A DNA stretch of 44,583 nucleotides from Desulfovibrio piger ATCC 29098 (lineage in GTDB: Bacteria; Desulfobacterota; Desulfovibrionia; Desulfovibrionales; Desulfovibrionaceae): assembly GCF_000156375.1 (NCBI RefSeq), contig NZ_DS996351.1, positions 148,683 to 193,265 of the forward strand, in the 5' to 3' direction. The notes beneath the pieces were generated by a model. That model did no database searches and was not told where the DNA came from. It was given only the letters and a program-made list of their open reading frames with translations. A program made the translations under genes and the position numbers. Positions 7,135 through 15,970 of this stretch are shown here, piece by piece (the first letter of the stretch is position 1; each line of letters starts with the position of its first letter).

Positions 7135-8922
7135 ATGGCGACCATGTTTCCTGCTGATGTGACCTCGTTCCTGACCTCGGGCGAAGAGGCGACCTACAGC
7201 TTTTTGCAACGCACGGCCCGGCCGGACGGCAAGTTCCTGTGCTGGTACGCGCCGGACATCGAAGATCGCGAGCCGGACTTCATCCTGCTTTCGCCCGATT
7301 GCGGCCTGGTGGTGCTGGAGGTCAAGGACTGGATCATCGACCAGTTGCTGGAGGTGGACGGCAAAAGCGTGCTCCTGTCGGTCAACGGCCGGGAGGAGCG
7401 GCGCAAGCAGCCCCTGGCCCAGGCGCGGGAATATGTGGGCAGCCTGCTGACCCTGCTGAACAAGCACGCGCCCCGCATGGCGGACGGCAAGCCCCTGCTG
7501 CCCTGTCCCGTCACCGGCGGGGCCGTGTTGCCGCACATCAGCCGTGAGGAATTTCGGGCTGCCGGTCTGGGCGATGTCATGGAGGAGGGCCGGATCATCT
7601 TCTGGGACGAGCTGCACGAGGAGTCCCCGCTGCGACGGGATGCCTCGGGCCGCAGTTTCGCGTGCTGGCTCGCGGAGCATTTCCCGCCCCTGTTCCCCTT
7701 CCAGCTCTCGGGTTCCCAGATCGACTGGCTGCGGGCCCGGATCTTTCCTGTGGTGCGGCTGGAACTGCCCGTGCGCGGCGGGGCGCAGGCCTCGGCCCAG
7801 GACGAGACCATCCGTGCTCTGGACCGCGACCAGGAAAATCTGGCACGCGGCATGGGCGCCGGGAAACAGCTCATCATCGGGCCGTCCGGCAGCGGCAAGA
7901 CGCTCATCCTGGCCCATCAGGCCTGGAACCTGCCGCGGGTGGACAAAAAGGTCCGCCGTGTGCTGGTGACCTGCTTCAACCTTTCGCTGGTGGGCTACAT
8001 CCGCCGTCTGCTGGCCCGCAAGGGCGCCAGCCTTGGCCCGGACGGCGTGGAGGTGGTACCGTTCTACAGTGTGTGCGAGCGTATCCTGGGCGAACCGCTG
8101 ACCCATGCCGAGGAGAGCGCGTATTACGACCTTATCGTGCAGGAAGCGCAGGAACGCCTGCAAGGAGAGCATCCGCTCAAGGGGCACTGGGACGCCATCC
8201 TGGTGGATGAGGGGCAGGATTTTTCCCCGGAGATGGCGCAGGTCCTGCTGGCCCTGTTGCCGCCGCACGGAGTGCTGACCGTGGCCCAGGACGAACAGCA
8301 ATGCCTGTACCAGCCGGAGGACAGCGGCTGGGAAAAAATGGGCATCGCCGGTTTGCGGCTGCGCCGTCTGCAACGCCAGTACCGCAACACACGGGCCATC
8401 GCCCGGAGGGCCCTACGCCTGCTGCCGGAAGATGAGCCCGTACCGGAACTGGCAGGCGCGGAAGGGGAGGCCCCCTGCTGGCTGCAAAGCGCCGATGCGC
8501 CTTCGCTGGTGCGCGACGTGGCGGATGCCGTGGCCGCACTGGTACGAGAGGGCGTGCCCATGAGCGAGATAGCGATCCTCTACGCTCATTCCCGCATGGA
8601 AGGTCTGGCGGCCAGTCTGCCGGAAAGCCTGCTGGAAGCGGTGGAGGCCCGGGGCGTCATGGCCCGCTGGGTGGCCCGGGATGCGACCAGCAAGCGCTAT
8701 TTCGACATTACCACGGACAGTGTCTGCATCTCCACAATCCACAGTGCCAAAGGACTGGATTTTTCCCATGTCTTCCTGCTGGGCATGGAGCGCCTCCAGC
8801 CGGAGAAGCCCCGCCAGCGGCGCCTGGCCTATGTGGGGATGACACGTGCCCGGGAGCATCTGACGCTGGCCGTCTGCGGCCGGGAAGGGCTCGTCCTCTT
8901 GCTGGCGGAGGCAGGGCGGTAG
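7135..8922 (+). CDS. NERD nuclease-domain / UvrD-like SF1 helicase
   Basis: The 595-residue protein begins with a NERD domain (about residues 15-120): PDF at 47-49 (Asp48) and LEVKDW with Glu62 and Lys64 form the D...ExK pattern of PD-(D/E)xK-like nucleases. An SF1A helicase follows: Walker A GPSGSGKT at 249-256, Walker B VDEGQDFSPEM near 357-367, an arginine-rich LQRQYRNTRAIARR motif, TIHSAKGLDFSHVFL near 534, and the terminal YVGMTRAREHL. Such proteins unwind and probably cut DNA, and they are often found near defence genes; whether this one acts in repair or defence is open. GC content is high and host-like, unlike the dnd genes upstream. All helicase motifs appear intact. Confidence 0.85.
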   Translation: MATMFPADVTSFLTSGEEATYSFLQRTARPDGKFLCWYAPDIEDREPDFILLSPDCGLVVLEVKDWIIDQLLEVDGKSVLLSVNGREERRKQPLAQAREYVGSLLTLLNKHAPRMADGKPLLPCPVTGGAVLPHISREEFRAAGLGDVMEEGRIIFWDELHEESPLRRDASGRSFACWLAEHFPPLFPFQLSGSQIDWLRARIFPVVRLELPVRGGAQASAQDETIRALDRDQENLARGMGAGKQLIIGPSGSGKTLILAHQAWNLPRVDKKVRRVLVTCFNLSLVGYIRRLLARKGASLGPDGVEVVPFYSVCERILGEPLTHAEESAYYDLIVQEAQERLQGEHPLKGHWDAILVDEGQDFSPEMAQVLLALLPPHGVLTVAQDEQQCLYQPEDSGWEKMGIAGLRLRRLQRQYRNTRAIARRALRLLPEDEPVPELAGAEGEAPCWLQSADAPSLVRDVADAVAALVREGVPMSEIAILYAHSRMEGLAASLPESLLEAVEARGVMARWVARDATSKRYFDITTDSVCISTIHSAKGLDFSHVFLLGMERLQPEKPRQRRLAYVGMTRAREHLTLAVCGREGLVLLLAEAGR

Positions 8923-9040
8923 CCTTGTGGGCCCCATCCGCTCTCCTTCATACCCGAGGGACAGGTGGCGTCAGCCGGGGAAAAAGCCCCGTGCGAAAGC
9001 CCTTGCCAAGCGCCCAGGATTCATCTAAAAGAGGAGAGAT

Positions 9041-9116
9041 GCTGGTGTGGCTCAATCGGTAGAGCAGCTGATTTGTAATCTGCAGGTTATGGGTTCAAGT
9101 CCCTTCACCAGCTCCA
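9041..9116 (+). tRNA. tRNA-Thr (anticodon TGT)
   Basis: A full cloverleaf is present: acceptor GCTGGTG pairs with CACCAGC, the D arm is GCTC/GAGC, the anticodon loop is TTTGTAA with TGT at 9074-9076, the T loop is TTCAAGT, and CCA is encoded at 9114-9116. Two T-T mismatches occur, one in the anticodon stem (29-41) and one in the T stem (50-64). TGT reads ACA and related threonine codons. Confidence 0.92.
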
Positions 9117-9128
9117 GGAAAAAGCAAA

Positions 9129-9165
9129 AAGCCCTTACGGAAATCTCCGTGAGGGCTTTTTTGTT
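9129..9165 (+). terminator. Terminator after tRNA-Thr
   Basis: AAGCCCTTACGG pairs with CCGTGAGGGCTT (one T-G wobble) around a six-base loop, followed by a T run at 9157-9162. It starts 13 bases after the tRNA. Confidence 0.85.
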
Positions 9166-9332
9166 TGGGGTTCCACGGGGAGCCCTGCGCGGATTTTCCT
9201 GCTACGGAAAAATACTCTTAAAATCCCTCAAAATAATCTCTGGAAAATATTTTCATCGGTGCGGCCGGGCAAGTGTTTGCGGCGCTATTGGCAGCAATTT
9301 GCGCTCGTATCGGCAGCAGGAAGAACAAGATC

Positions 9333-9358
9333 AAGGCGGGATCTCTCCCGCCTTTTTT
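9333..9358 (+). terminator. Orphan terminator, possible end of a small RNA
   Basis: AAGGCGGGA and TCCCGCCTT form a perfect nine-base-pair stem with a TCTC loop, followed by TTTT. There is no gene directly upstream, because tRNA-Thr already has its own terminator at 9129-9165. It could be a second terminator or the end of a short non-coding RNA. Confidence 0.7.
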
Positions 9359-9538
9359 GCATGACCGTAATGGGACGTTGGGGAAAAGAATAAGGAAAAC
9401 AGTTATTGCAACCAACGTTTTCCCTTTCAGGAATTATGGCAAACCATTTGCAAAAAGATAGCATAAATGACTTATGTTGATGCTTATCTTTTATTTTTTC
9501 AACTCATTGGAAAATAAAATAAAGTATTCTTCATGATC

Positions 9539-9568
9539 TTGTCATATAGACTTTTCATACAGTTTATT
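9539..9568 (+). promoter_or_regulatory. Candidate cas operon promoter
   Basis: TTGTCA (9539-9544) and TTTATT (9563-9568) are 18 bases apart in the AT-rich region. The match is moderate and other pairs in this AT-rich stretch are possible. Confidence 0.3.
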
Positions 9569-9637
9569 TTATATTTGTTGGCAAAGACTCCAGCATAAAT
9601 GAGACACGGCTGCGACAGAGTGAAAAAATTGGGGGCG

Positions 9638-9660
9638 TCCATTCCAGATACTGGAATGGA
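9638..9660. promoter_or_regulatory. Perfect palindrome in the cas leader region
   Basis: Arms TCCATTCCAG and CTGGAATGGA are exact reverse complements separated by ATA. The site ends 68 bases before the cas3 ATG, downstream of the presumed promoter. It could be a repressor site or an RNA hairpin in the cas message. No T run follows, so it is not a terminator. Confidence 0.6.
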
Positions 9661-9728
9661 TGAGGAGGAAAGTCCCTTTATCCGGCAGTGCTCTCAGTCT
9701 GGAATTCCCTTGCGAGCAAGGAGGCGTG

Positions 9729-12245
9729 ATGGATCTTCCCCGACCCCTCAACGACTGGTCAAAGACGCATGATGGCGTGCCCGGCATCCCTGTCCGCCAG
9801 CACCTGCTGGCAGTGGCCTGCGTGACCGAAGCCTTGCTGCGTCGTTATCCATGCCTGTGTGATCGTTGCGGCATCACGCCGCAGGCGCTGTTCTTTTTGG
9901 CAGCGAGCCACGATGTGGGCAAACTTTCCCTGGATTTCCTGCAAAAGTCGTCTGTCTGGCTGGAGCGCCAAGGCCTGGCAGAAAAGGCGGCCCAAGGAAG
10001 CTGGAAAACTGTCTATGCCCGCCCCCACCCCCGCATATCCTGCGACAGCCTGCAAAAATTCCTTGCCGATAATCGCCTTGCCAACAAAAAAACTGCCGCA
10101 TGCTGGGCAGCTGTGGTGGGGGCGCACCACGGTCGTATCTCCAAAGCCTATTCTTCTGCTCCTCTCATCCTCAAGGAGACGGAACGCCTTCTGGAAGAGG
10201 AGCGTCAAACCTGCCTGCGCGAATTGTGGGAACACTTTGGGCGGCCATCCCTGCCGGAGGTCTCGGACAAAAACGATCCTGTGCTCTGGTGTGTGGCCGG
10301 GCTGGTGACGCTGGCAGACTGGCTCGGCTCCGATGAGCATTTCTTTCCTCCAGACACGCTGCTGGACGAAGATTCCCTGCGACAACGGGCCGGAAAAGCC
10401 GTCGAGACCATCGGGCTGGGGCTACCGCCGGTCGTCCAGGGACTGGATTTTGCAAAAATCTTTTCCGGGCGCGCTCCCTATCCTTTGCAAGCGGAGGCCG
10501 CGGCGGCCATCGACAGGCCCGGCATCCATGTCATCGAGGCGCCTATGGGCATGGGCAAGACGGAGGCGGCCCTCTGGGCGGCCTATCATCTGCTGTCCCG
10601 GGGACAGGCCGATGGCATTTTTTTCGCACTCCCCACCCAGGCCACCAGCAATCGCATGTTCCTGCGTTTTGCGGATTTTGTCCGGCGCGTCTGTCCTCAG
10701 GCCGTACCGGCCCAGCTCATCCACGGCAATTCCTGGCTTCAGGACGAGCTCAAGGCCCTGGTCTGTCCCGCCACCCCCGGGATCGAGGCTGATCCCTGCT
10801 GGTTCAATACCACCCGGCGTTCCCTGTTCGCTCCTTTCGGTGTCGGCACGGTGGACCAGGCCCTGCTGGCCGTGCTGGCCGTCAAGCATTTCGCCCTGCG
10901 GCGCTTTGCCCTGGCGGGCAAGGTCGTGGTCATCGATGAGGTGCATACGTATGACATGTATACCGGCACTCTGGTGCGCTACCTGTGCCGTGAGCTGGAG
11001 CAGCTGGGATGCACGGTCATCATCTTGTCCGCCACACTGACGGAAGAGGCCCGCTGTTCGCTGCTTTCCCTGCCTGCCGGAGAGGAAGGCAGGGATATTC
11101 CCTATCCCCGTATCAGCGGCCGGGCCGCGAGTGATGTTTTGCCGGAGCGCTGCCCCCCGTCATTGCCGGACAAGGTGGTGCATGTGATGCATCCCGGACG
11201 TGGAGAGGCTCTGGCGCAGGCCGTGGAGCTGGCCGGGCAGGGGGCCCAGATCTTGTGGGTCTGCAATACGGTGGCGCGTGCGCAGGAAGATTTCATGGAG
11301 CTCAGGCAACGGGCGGCCACCCGCGATGGGGGGCCTGACGTGGGCTTGCTGCACTCCCGTTTTCCTTTTTACCGGCGCGAGTTCCTGGAGCGTGAGTGGA
11401 TGGCCCGCCTGGGACCGGAGGGAGAACGGACAAAAGGCTCCATCCTCGTGTCCACCCAGATCGTGGAGCAGAGCGTGGACCTGGATGCGGACGTGCTGTT
11501 TTCCGAGCTGGCTCCCACGGACATGCTTTTGCAGCGGCTGGGACGCCTGTGGCGGCATCCGCGCGATGGGCGTCCCGTGGAGGCCCCGCTCTTCTGCCTG
11601 TTGCGGGAAGGCGTTCCCTGCGAGGAATTCCGCCATCTGGAGGCCGCAGCGATCATGGCCAGCCTGAGGGAAAAGGCCTTCGTCTACAGCCCGTATGTGC
11701 TGCTGCGGACCCTGGAGCTTTGGGAACCGCTGGAAAAGCTGACCCTGCCGTCCGGCATCCGGGGGCTGATGGCCGCGACCTATACGGAAAAAGATGTCCC
11801 TTCGGGCTGGGAGGCACTGTATGCCGAAGATTACGGCCGGGATCTGGCCGACAGACGGCTGGCGGACATGGGCACGGATATCTGGCAGGTGGCGCTGGAT
11901 GATGCCGTTGCCCTGAAGACCCGCCTGTCCGCGGACGACGCCCTGATGGTCCTGGCCCGGGCCAGGGAGGGGAACCGCATCGTCCTGCTGGAAGGCGGTG
12001 AGGCCGCCATGCCGTCGGATGGCCGCATCTCGCTGGCCGCGGCGCGGCGGCTGCATCGCAATACGGTCCGGATCCCAGCTTCCTGTCTGACCGGGAAGCC
12101 ACAGGACGGACAATTGGCACCCTATCATATCGACGGCTGCCTGCTGGTTGGGGAGGGCGTCCTAGTGGCGCCGTCCCTCAGGCCCGGCAGGGCGCTGTAC
12201 TGGGATGAAGACCTGGGGGTCGTCATCCGCAAGGAGGAACGATGA
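9729..12245 (+). CDS. cas3: Cas3, HD nuclease-helicase of type I-E CRISPR
   Basis: The 838-residue protein combines an N-terminal HD nuclease (His25; SHDVGK with His61 and Asp62) with an SF2 helicase: Walker A APMGMGKTEAAL near 272-280, DEVH at 403-406, LSATLTEEA near 435, and a STQIVEQSVDLDAD motif V-like segment. Cas3 is recruited by Cascade to R-loops and degrades the foreign strand. The start at 9729 follows AAGGAGG; a longer frame from 9660 lacks a ribosome site and would cover the palindrome. The stop overlaps the next start by four bases. No disabling change is seen, so the effector looks functional. Confidence 0.95.
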   Translation: MDLPRPLNDWSKTHDGVPGIPVRQHLLAVACVTEALLRRYPCLCDRCGITPQALFFLAASHDVGKLSLDFLQKSSVWLERQGLAEKAAQGSWKTVYARPHPRISCDSLQKFLADNRLANKKTAACWAAVVGAHHGRISKAYSSAPLILKETERLLEEERQTCLRELWEHFGRPSLPEVSDKNDPVLWCVAGLVTLADWLGSDEHFFPPDTLLDEDSLRQRAGKAVETIGLGLPPVVQGLDFAKIFSGRAPYPLQAEAAAAIDRPGIHVIEAPMGMGKTEAALWAAYHLLSRGQADGIFFALPTQATSNRMFLRFADFVRRVCPQAVPAQLIHGNSWLQDELKALVCPATPGIEADPCWFNTTRRSLFAPFGVGTVDQALLAVLAVKHFALRRFALAGKVVVIDEVHTYDMYTGTLVRYLCRELEQLGCTVIILSATLTEEARCSLLSLPAGEEGRDIPYPRISGRAASDVLPERCPPSLPDKVVHVMHPGRGEALAQAVELAGQGAQILWVCNTVARAQEDFMELRQRAATRDGGPDVGLLHSRFPFYRREFLEREWMARLGPEGERTKGSILVSTQIVEQSVDLDADVLFSELAPTDMLLQRLGRLWRHPRDGRPVEAPLFCLLREGVPCEEFRHLEAAAIMASLREKAFVYSPYVLLRTLELWEPLEKLTLPSGIRGLMAATYTEKDVPSGWEALYAEDYGRDLADRRLADMGTDIWQVALDDAVALKTRLSADDALMVLARAREGNRIVLLEGGEAAMPSDGRISLAAARRLHRNTVRIPASCLTGKPQDGQLAPYHIDGCLLVGEGVLVAPSLRPGRALYWDEDLGVVIRKEER

Positions 12246-13792
12246 ATCTTGTCGATGATCCGTGGATCCCCTGCATCCGGCGGGACGGCATGGTCCGCCC
12301 GGCGTCCTTGCGGGACTGTTTCACCTGTGACGATATCGTCGATCTTGCCGTGCGTCCACATGAGCGGGTGGCGCTCATGCGTCTGCTGCTCTGTGTGAGC
12401 TACGCGGCCGCAGGCATACCGGAAGATTACGATGGCTGGGAAGACCTGCGGGAAAGATTGCCTTTGGAAGTCCCTGTCTATCTGGACCAGTGGCGGGATG
12501 CCTTTGAGCTTTTCCATCCGCAAAAGCCGTTTTTGCAGGTGGTCGGGCTGCGCAGCGCTTCTGCCTCCGGGGACCTGACGCCGTGCAGCAAGCTGGATTT
12601 TTCTCTGGCGACAGGGAGCAACAGCACACTTTTCGACCATGCAGCCCTGATGGAACGCGCGTTCACGCCGGAATGGCTGGCCCTGAACCTGCTGACCTAC
12701 CAGATGTTCAGCCTCGGTGGCCTGATCGGCTCCGTGTGCTGGGGGGAGAAGACCACGGGGCGCTCGTCCTGTGATGGTCCCTGCGCGCCCGGTTCCATGC
12801 TGCATACCTTCCTGCGCCGGGACGTCTTGCTGGACAGCATCCATGTCAACCTTTTGTCTGAAGAAGAGCTGCATGACTACCAGCAGCTTGGAGAAGGCTG
12901 GCAGGGCAGGCCCTTGTGGGAAAGGTTCCCCCATGGCCTGGATGACGCTCCGGCCATCCGCAACGCGACAGAGACGTTCCTGGGGCGGATGGTCCCGCTC
13001 ACGCGGGCCGTCCTGCTCTCGCGTGACGGAGCAGGGATGGTGCTGGGCGACGGACTGGCCTTTCCCTCATATACCAGTCCCCAGCGTCCCTTCCCGCCGG
13101 AAGTGACGGCTACGGTCATCGCCGGCGGCAAGAAAGACGTACGCTTCCTGCTCGGAGCCCAGCCGGACAAGGCCATCTGGCGTCAGTTGGCGGCCCTGAC
13201 GGTCAAGCGGCAGGGAGATGGTATCGGGGGCTGTGCGGCCCTGATTCATGGTCATGAAGAACAGGGGACAGACCTTGTGGTCTGCGGCCTTTCCCGGGAT
13301 CAGGCTGATGTGGTCGATGTCCTGGAGTCCGTGTTCCATGTGCCTGGTGCCATGTTCCAGACAGCGGGACATACGCTTTATGAAGGCGAGGTCGCCAGAG
13401 CGGAAAATATCGCCGGGGGGCTGGGCGACGCAGTGGAGCGGTACCGGCGTCTTGTGGACGGCGGCTGGGAAGCACGGCTGAAGCTGGCCGGTCCCAAGAA
13501 GGGGGGAGAGTTGGCCCGCCTGAAGGCACAGGCCTTCCGCTGTTACTGGACATCTGTAGAGACGGGGGTGTCCCTGTTGTGGGACATGGTGCGGACCTGC
13601 GGTAGTGAGGCCTTTGTGCCAGTACAGCGGGCCTGGTGGGCACATCTGGAAAAAAGCGCCCGAGCAGCCTATGCCGCTGCCTGCGGCAAGGATACGGAGC
13701 GGCAGATGCGTGCCTATGTCACGGGCAGACGCATCCTTGCTGGTCGTCTCCGCAAGTATCTGGAACATGACGGGAAGAAGGAGGAGGCATGA
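12242..13792 (+). CDS. casA: Cas8e (Cse1/CasA), large Cascade subunit
   Basis: The 516-residue protein opens with MNLVDDPWIPCIRRDG and has the LRDCF stretch typical of Cse1 N-termini; its length matches the family (about 500). Cse1 reads the PAM, opens target DNA and recruits Cas3. The ATG overlaps the cas3 stop (ATGA), and the stop overlaps the cse2 start in the same way, so translation is coupled. The C-terminal third is helical, as expected for the four-helix bundle. The whole gene appears intact. Confidence 0.92.
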   Translation: MNLVDDPWIPCIRRDGMVRPASLRDCFTCDDIVDLAVRPHERVALMRLLLCVSYAAAGIPEDYDGWEDLRERLPLEVPVYLDQWRDAFELFHPQKPFLQVVGLRSASASGDLTPCSKLDFSLATGSNSTLFDHAALMERAFTPEWLALNLLTYQMFSLGGLIGSVCWGEKTTGRSSCDGPCAPGSMLHTFLRRDVLLDSIHVNLLSEEELHDYQQLGEGWQGRPLWERFPHGLDDAPAIRNATETFLGRMVPLTRAVLLSRDGAGMVLGDGLAFPSYTSPQRPFPPEVTATVIAGGKKDVRFLLGAQPDKAIWRQLAALTVKRQGDGIGGCAALIHGHEEQGTDLVVCGLSRDQADVVDVLESVFHVPGAMFQTAGHTLYEGEVARAENIAGGLGDAVERYRRLVDGGWEARLKLAGPKKGGELARLKAQAFRCYWTSVETGVSLLWDMVRTCGSEAFVPVQRAWWAHLEKSARAAYAAACGKDTERQMRAYVTGRRILAGRLRKYLEHDGKKEEA

Positions 13793-14304
13793 GCGCCCTG
13801 ATGGAATTTTTGTTACGCAACGCGGACAACAAAAGGGTGATGGCCACACTGCGTTGCGGGCTGGTGGAAAGTACCGAGATGCGGGCATGGCCGCTGCTGG
13901 CGCATCTGGACGGTATCGGCAGCAGTCAGCGTGCCCGTGCCGTGCGCACGGTAGCGGGTTTGTTCGCCCTTCATCCCCGGGATTGCTCTTCCGGCAATAT
14001 GGGGACCGTGTGTCGTCAGCTTTGCGGCAGCGATGAGACCCCCTGGGCCAGCGGTCTGGGGGCGGACGACAGTCCGGGCCCCATGGGGCGCCGTTTTCTC
14101 TATCTGCTCAATGCCGACAGGGAAGAGATCTGCGGACGAGTCTGCCGCCTCGTGCGCTATGCGGGCAGCAGGGACATCCCCGTCAATTACACAGCGCTGG
14201 AAAAAGATCTTTCGGAATGGCCACGGGCCCGGGAGGCCTGGGCCGCAGCCTTCTGGGCCCCCGTAGCTGATGAGACGGCGGAAAACGGGGGAGAAGCGTC
14301 ATGA
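13789..14304 (+). CDS. casB: Cse2 (CasB/Cas11e), small Cascade subunit
   Basis: The 171-residue helical protein has the family size. It carries basic residues expected to contact the displaced strand (RAWPLLAHLDGIGSSQRARAVRTVAGLFALHP). Two Cse2 copies line the Cascade belly and steady the R-loop. The start overlaps the cas8e stop by four bases and the stop overlaps the cas6e start by four bases. Assignment depends on position as well as sequence, since Cse2 is poorly conserved. Confidence 0.88.
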   Translation: MSALMEFLLRNADNKRVMATLRCGLVESTEMRAWPLLAHLDGIGSSQRARAVRTVAGLFALHPRDCSSGNMGTVCRQLCGSDETPWASGLGADDSPGPMGRRFLYLLNADREEICGRVCRLVRYAGSRDIPVNYTALEKDLSEWPRAREAWAAAFWAPVADETAENGGEAS

Positions 14305-14921
14305 GCTGGCTCGTACGCATGCTTTTGGACAGGCAGGCCCTGGCGCGCTGCCGTTTTCGGGACAGCTATGCCTGGCATCAGGCCCTGTGGGAGTGCTTTC
14401 CCGCCATGCCGGATGCCGGACGGGATTTTTTGACCCGCACCGACTGGCTGCCCCAGGGCTGCCGGATCTATCTGCTGTGCCGCAGGGAGCCCGTCCGTCC
14501 GGACTGGTGCCCGCCGGGATCCTGGGCCGTCAAAAATATCGCCCCGGCTTTTTTGCAGCATGGGACGTATGCCTTCGACCTGCTGGCCAATCCCACCCGC
14601 AAAGTAGCGGCCTTTGACGCTGGCGGTCAGCGTACCCGTAACGGCAAACGCCTTGCCCTGCTGGATGAGACATCCCGTCAGGCATGGATGGAGGCCAAGG
14701 CCGGGCAGCACGGTTTCTGTCTGGACGGGCCCCTGGCTCTGGATGATGCCGGGGCCAGCATCTTCTGGCGGCGTGCCTGCGCCGGGACGCATATCGGCGT
14801 CCGTTTCAGGGGCCGTCTTCAGGTCACGGACCGGGAACGTTTCATCCATGCTTTTTATCACGGTATCGGTAGCGCCAAGGCCTTCGGCTTCGGCATGCTC
14901 CTGCTGCAACCTCTTTCCTGA
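14301..14921 (+). CDS. cas6e: Cas6e (CasE/Cse3), CRISPR RNA endonuclease
   Basis: The 206-residue protein has the Cas6e N-terminal motif DSYAWHQALWECFP with His26 in the place of the catalytic histidine, and the C-terminal glycine-rich loop GIGSAKAFGFGMLLLQP that grips the repeat hairpin. It cuts each repeat at the base of its hairpin and stays bound to the 3' handle. Here it sits before cas7 and cas5, unlike the Escherichia coli order where cas6e follows them. The repeats of the adjoining array form the hairpin this enzyme needs. Confidence 0.93.
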   Translation: MSWLVRMLLDRQALARCRFRDSYAWHQALWECFPAMPDAGRDFLTRTDWLPQGCRIYLLCRREPVRPDWCPPGSWAVKNIAPAFLQHGTYAFDLLANPTRKVAAFDAGGQRTRNGKRLALLDETSRQAWMEAKAGQHGFCLDGPLALDDAGASIFWRRACAGTHIGVRFRGRLQVTDRERFIHAFYHGIGSAKAFGFGMLLLQPLS

Positions 14922-14944
14922 GACTTTTCAAAGGAGAACACGCC

Positions 14945-15970
14945 ATGCGTCATCTCGAACTGCATATCCTCCAGTCTGTCCCTGTGGCCTGCCTCAACCG
15001 TGACGATTTCGGCTCTCCCAAAACAGCACTGTTCGGCAACGTGCAGCGTGCCCGCGTTTCCAGCCAGTGCTGGAAGCGTGCCGTCCGTGAGCTGATGCAG
15101 GAGGAAGTCCCCGCTCTGTTCGGTGGTCAGCGTACCCGCCTTATCCTGGATCCGTTGTGCCGGATCTTGCATGAACAGCATGGTCTTGCGGAAGAAGAGG
15201 CCCGCAAGAAGGCGGAGGAGCTGGGGGCTGCGGTAAGCAAACTGGATACGCCGCCGGTACGCGTGAAGACCTTGTTCTTCACCTCGCCGCTGGAGCTGGA
15301 AGCCCTGGCAGCGGCCTATGTTGCCACCGGCAACGCCAAGAAGGCCGTCAAGGAACTGGCGAAACATCCGCTCAAGGATGCCGCGGACATCGCCCTGTTC
15401 GGCCGCATGGTGGCCAGCGACCATTCCCTGACTTTGGAGGGGGCGGCCATGTTCAGTCATGCCCTGTCCACGCACAAGGTCTCCAACGAGATCGATTTCT
15501 TTGCCGCTGTGGATGACCTGCAGCCGGAGGATGAAGCCGGTGCGGGCATGACCGGGACGCTGGAATTCAATTCCGCCACGTACTATCGCTTCGCGGCCCT
15601 GAACCTTGACCTGCTGGAGCAGCATCTGTCCGCCCTGTCGGCCGAGGAGCGCCGGGAGGTCGTGTGCAATTTTGTGACGGCCACCCTGCGTGCCGTACCC
15701 GGAGCGCGCAAGAATTCCATGAATGCTGCGACCCTGCCTTCCCATGTGCTGGCCGTGGTGCGGGAAAAGGGGCATCCGGTGCAGCTGGTCAATGCCTTTG
15801 AGAAGCCTGTCTGGACCAGGGGCGGGCTGATGGAGGAATCCGTCAGCCAACTGGAGCGGGAATACACGCATCTGAAGGAGACCTGGGGGCTGGAAGCCAC
15901 GCTGGAGTGCCGTATGCCGGAGCTTTCTCTGTCCGTCTTGCTGCAGGAGGTCGAACAGCATGTGCGCTGA
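14945..15970 (+). CDS. cas7e: Cas7e (CasC/Cse4), Cascade backbone
   Basis: The 341-residue protein starts MRHLELHILQSVPVACLNRDD, includes SPKTALFGNVQRARVSSQCWKRAVR (the RNA-binding palm segment of Cas7e) and PGARKNSMNAATLPSHVL, all diagnostic. Six copies form the filament along crRNA. The start has an AAAGGAGAA ribosome site and lies 23 bases after cas6e, the only real gap in the operon. The stop overlaps the cas5e start by 11 bases. Confidence 0.94.
   Translation: MRHLELHILQSVPVACLNRDDFGSPKTALFGNVQRARVSSQCWKRAVRELMQEEVPALFGGQRTRLILDPLCRILHEQHGLAEEEARKKAEELGAAVSKLDTPPVRVKTLFFTSPLELEALAAAYVATGNAKKAVKELAKHPLKDAADIALFGRMVASDHSLTLEGAAMFSHALSTHKVSNEIDFFAAVDDLQPEDEAGAGMTGTLEFNSATYYRFAALNLDLLEQHLSALSAEERREVVCNFVTATLRAVPGARKNSMNAATLPSHVLAVVREKGHPVQLVNAFEKPVWTRGGLMEESVSQLEREYTHLKETWGLEATLECRMPELSLSVLLQEVEQHVR

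Larger units (their letters stand above)
9166..9637. other. Gene-free stretch between tRNA-Thr and cas3
   Basis: No convincing protein gene is seen. The first half is mixed in composition and ends in a clear terminator at 9333-9358. The second half (about 9370-9600) is strikingly AT-rich and should hold the cas promoter. Confidence 0.6.

Noticed and set aside
9660-9728. Longer N-terminus for Cas3 starting at 9660
   Set aside because: No ribosome site, overlap with a palindrome, and the ATG at 9729 has AAGGAGG directly before it.
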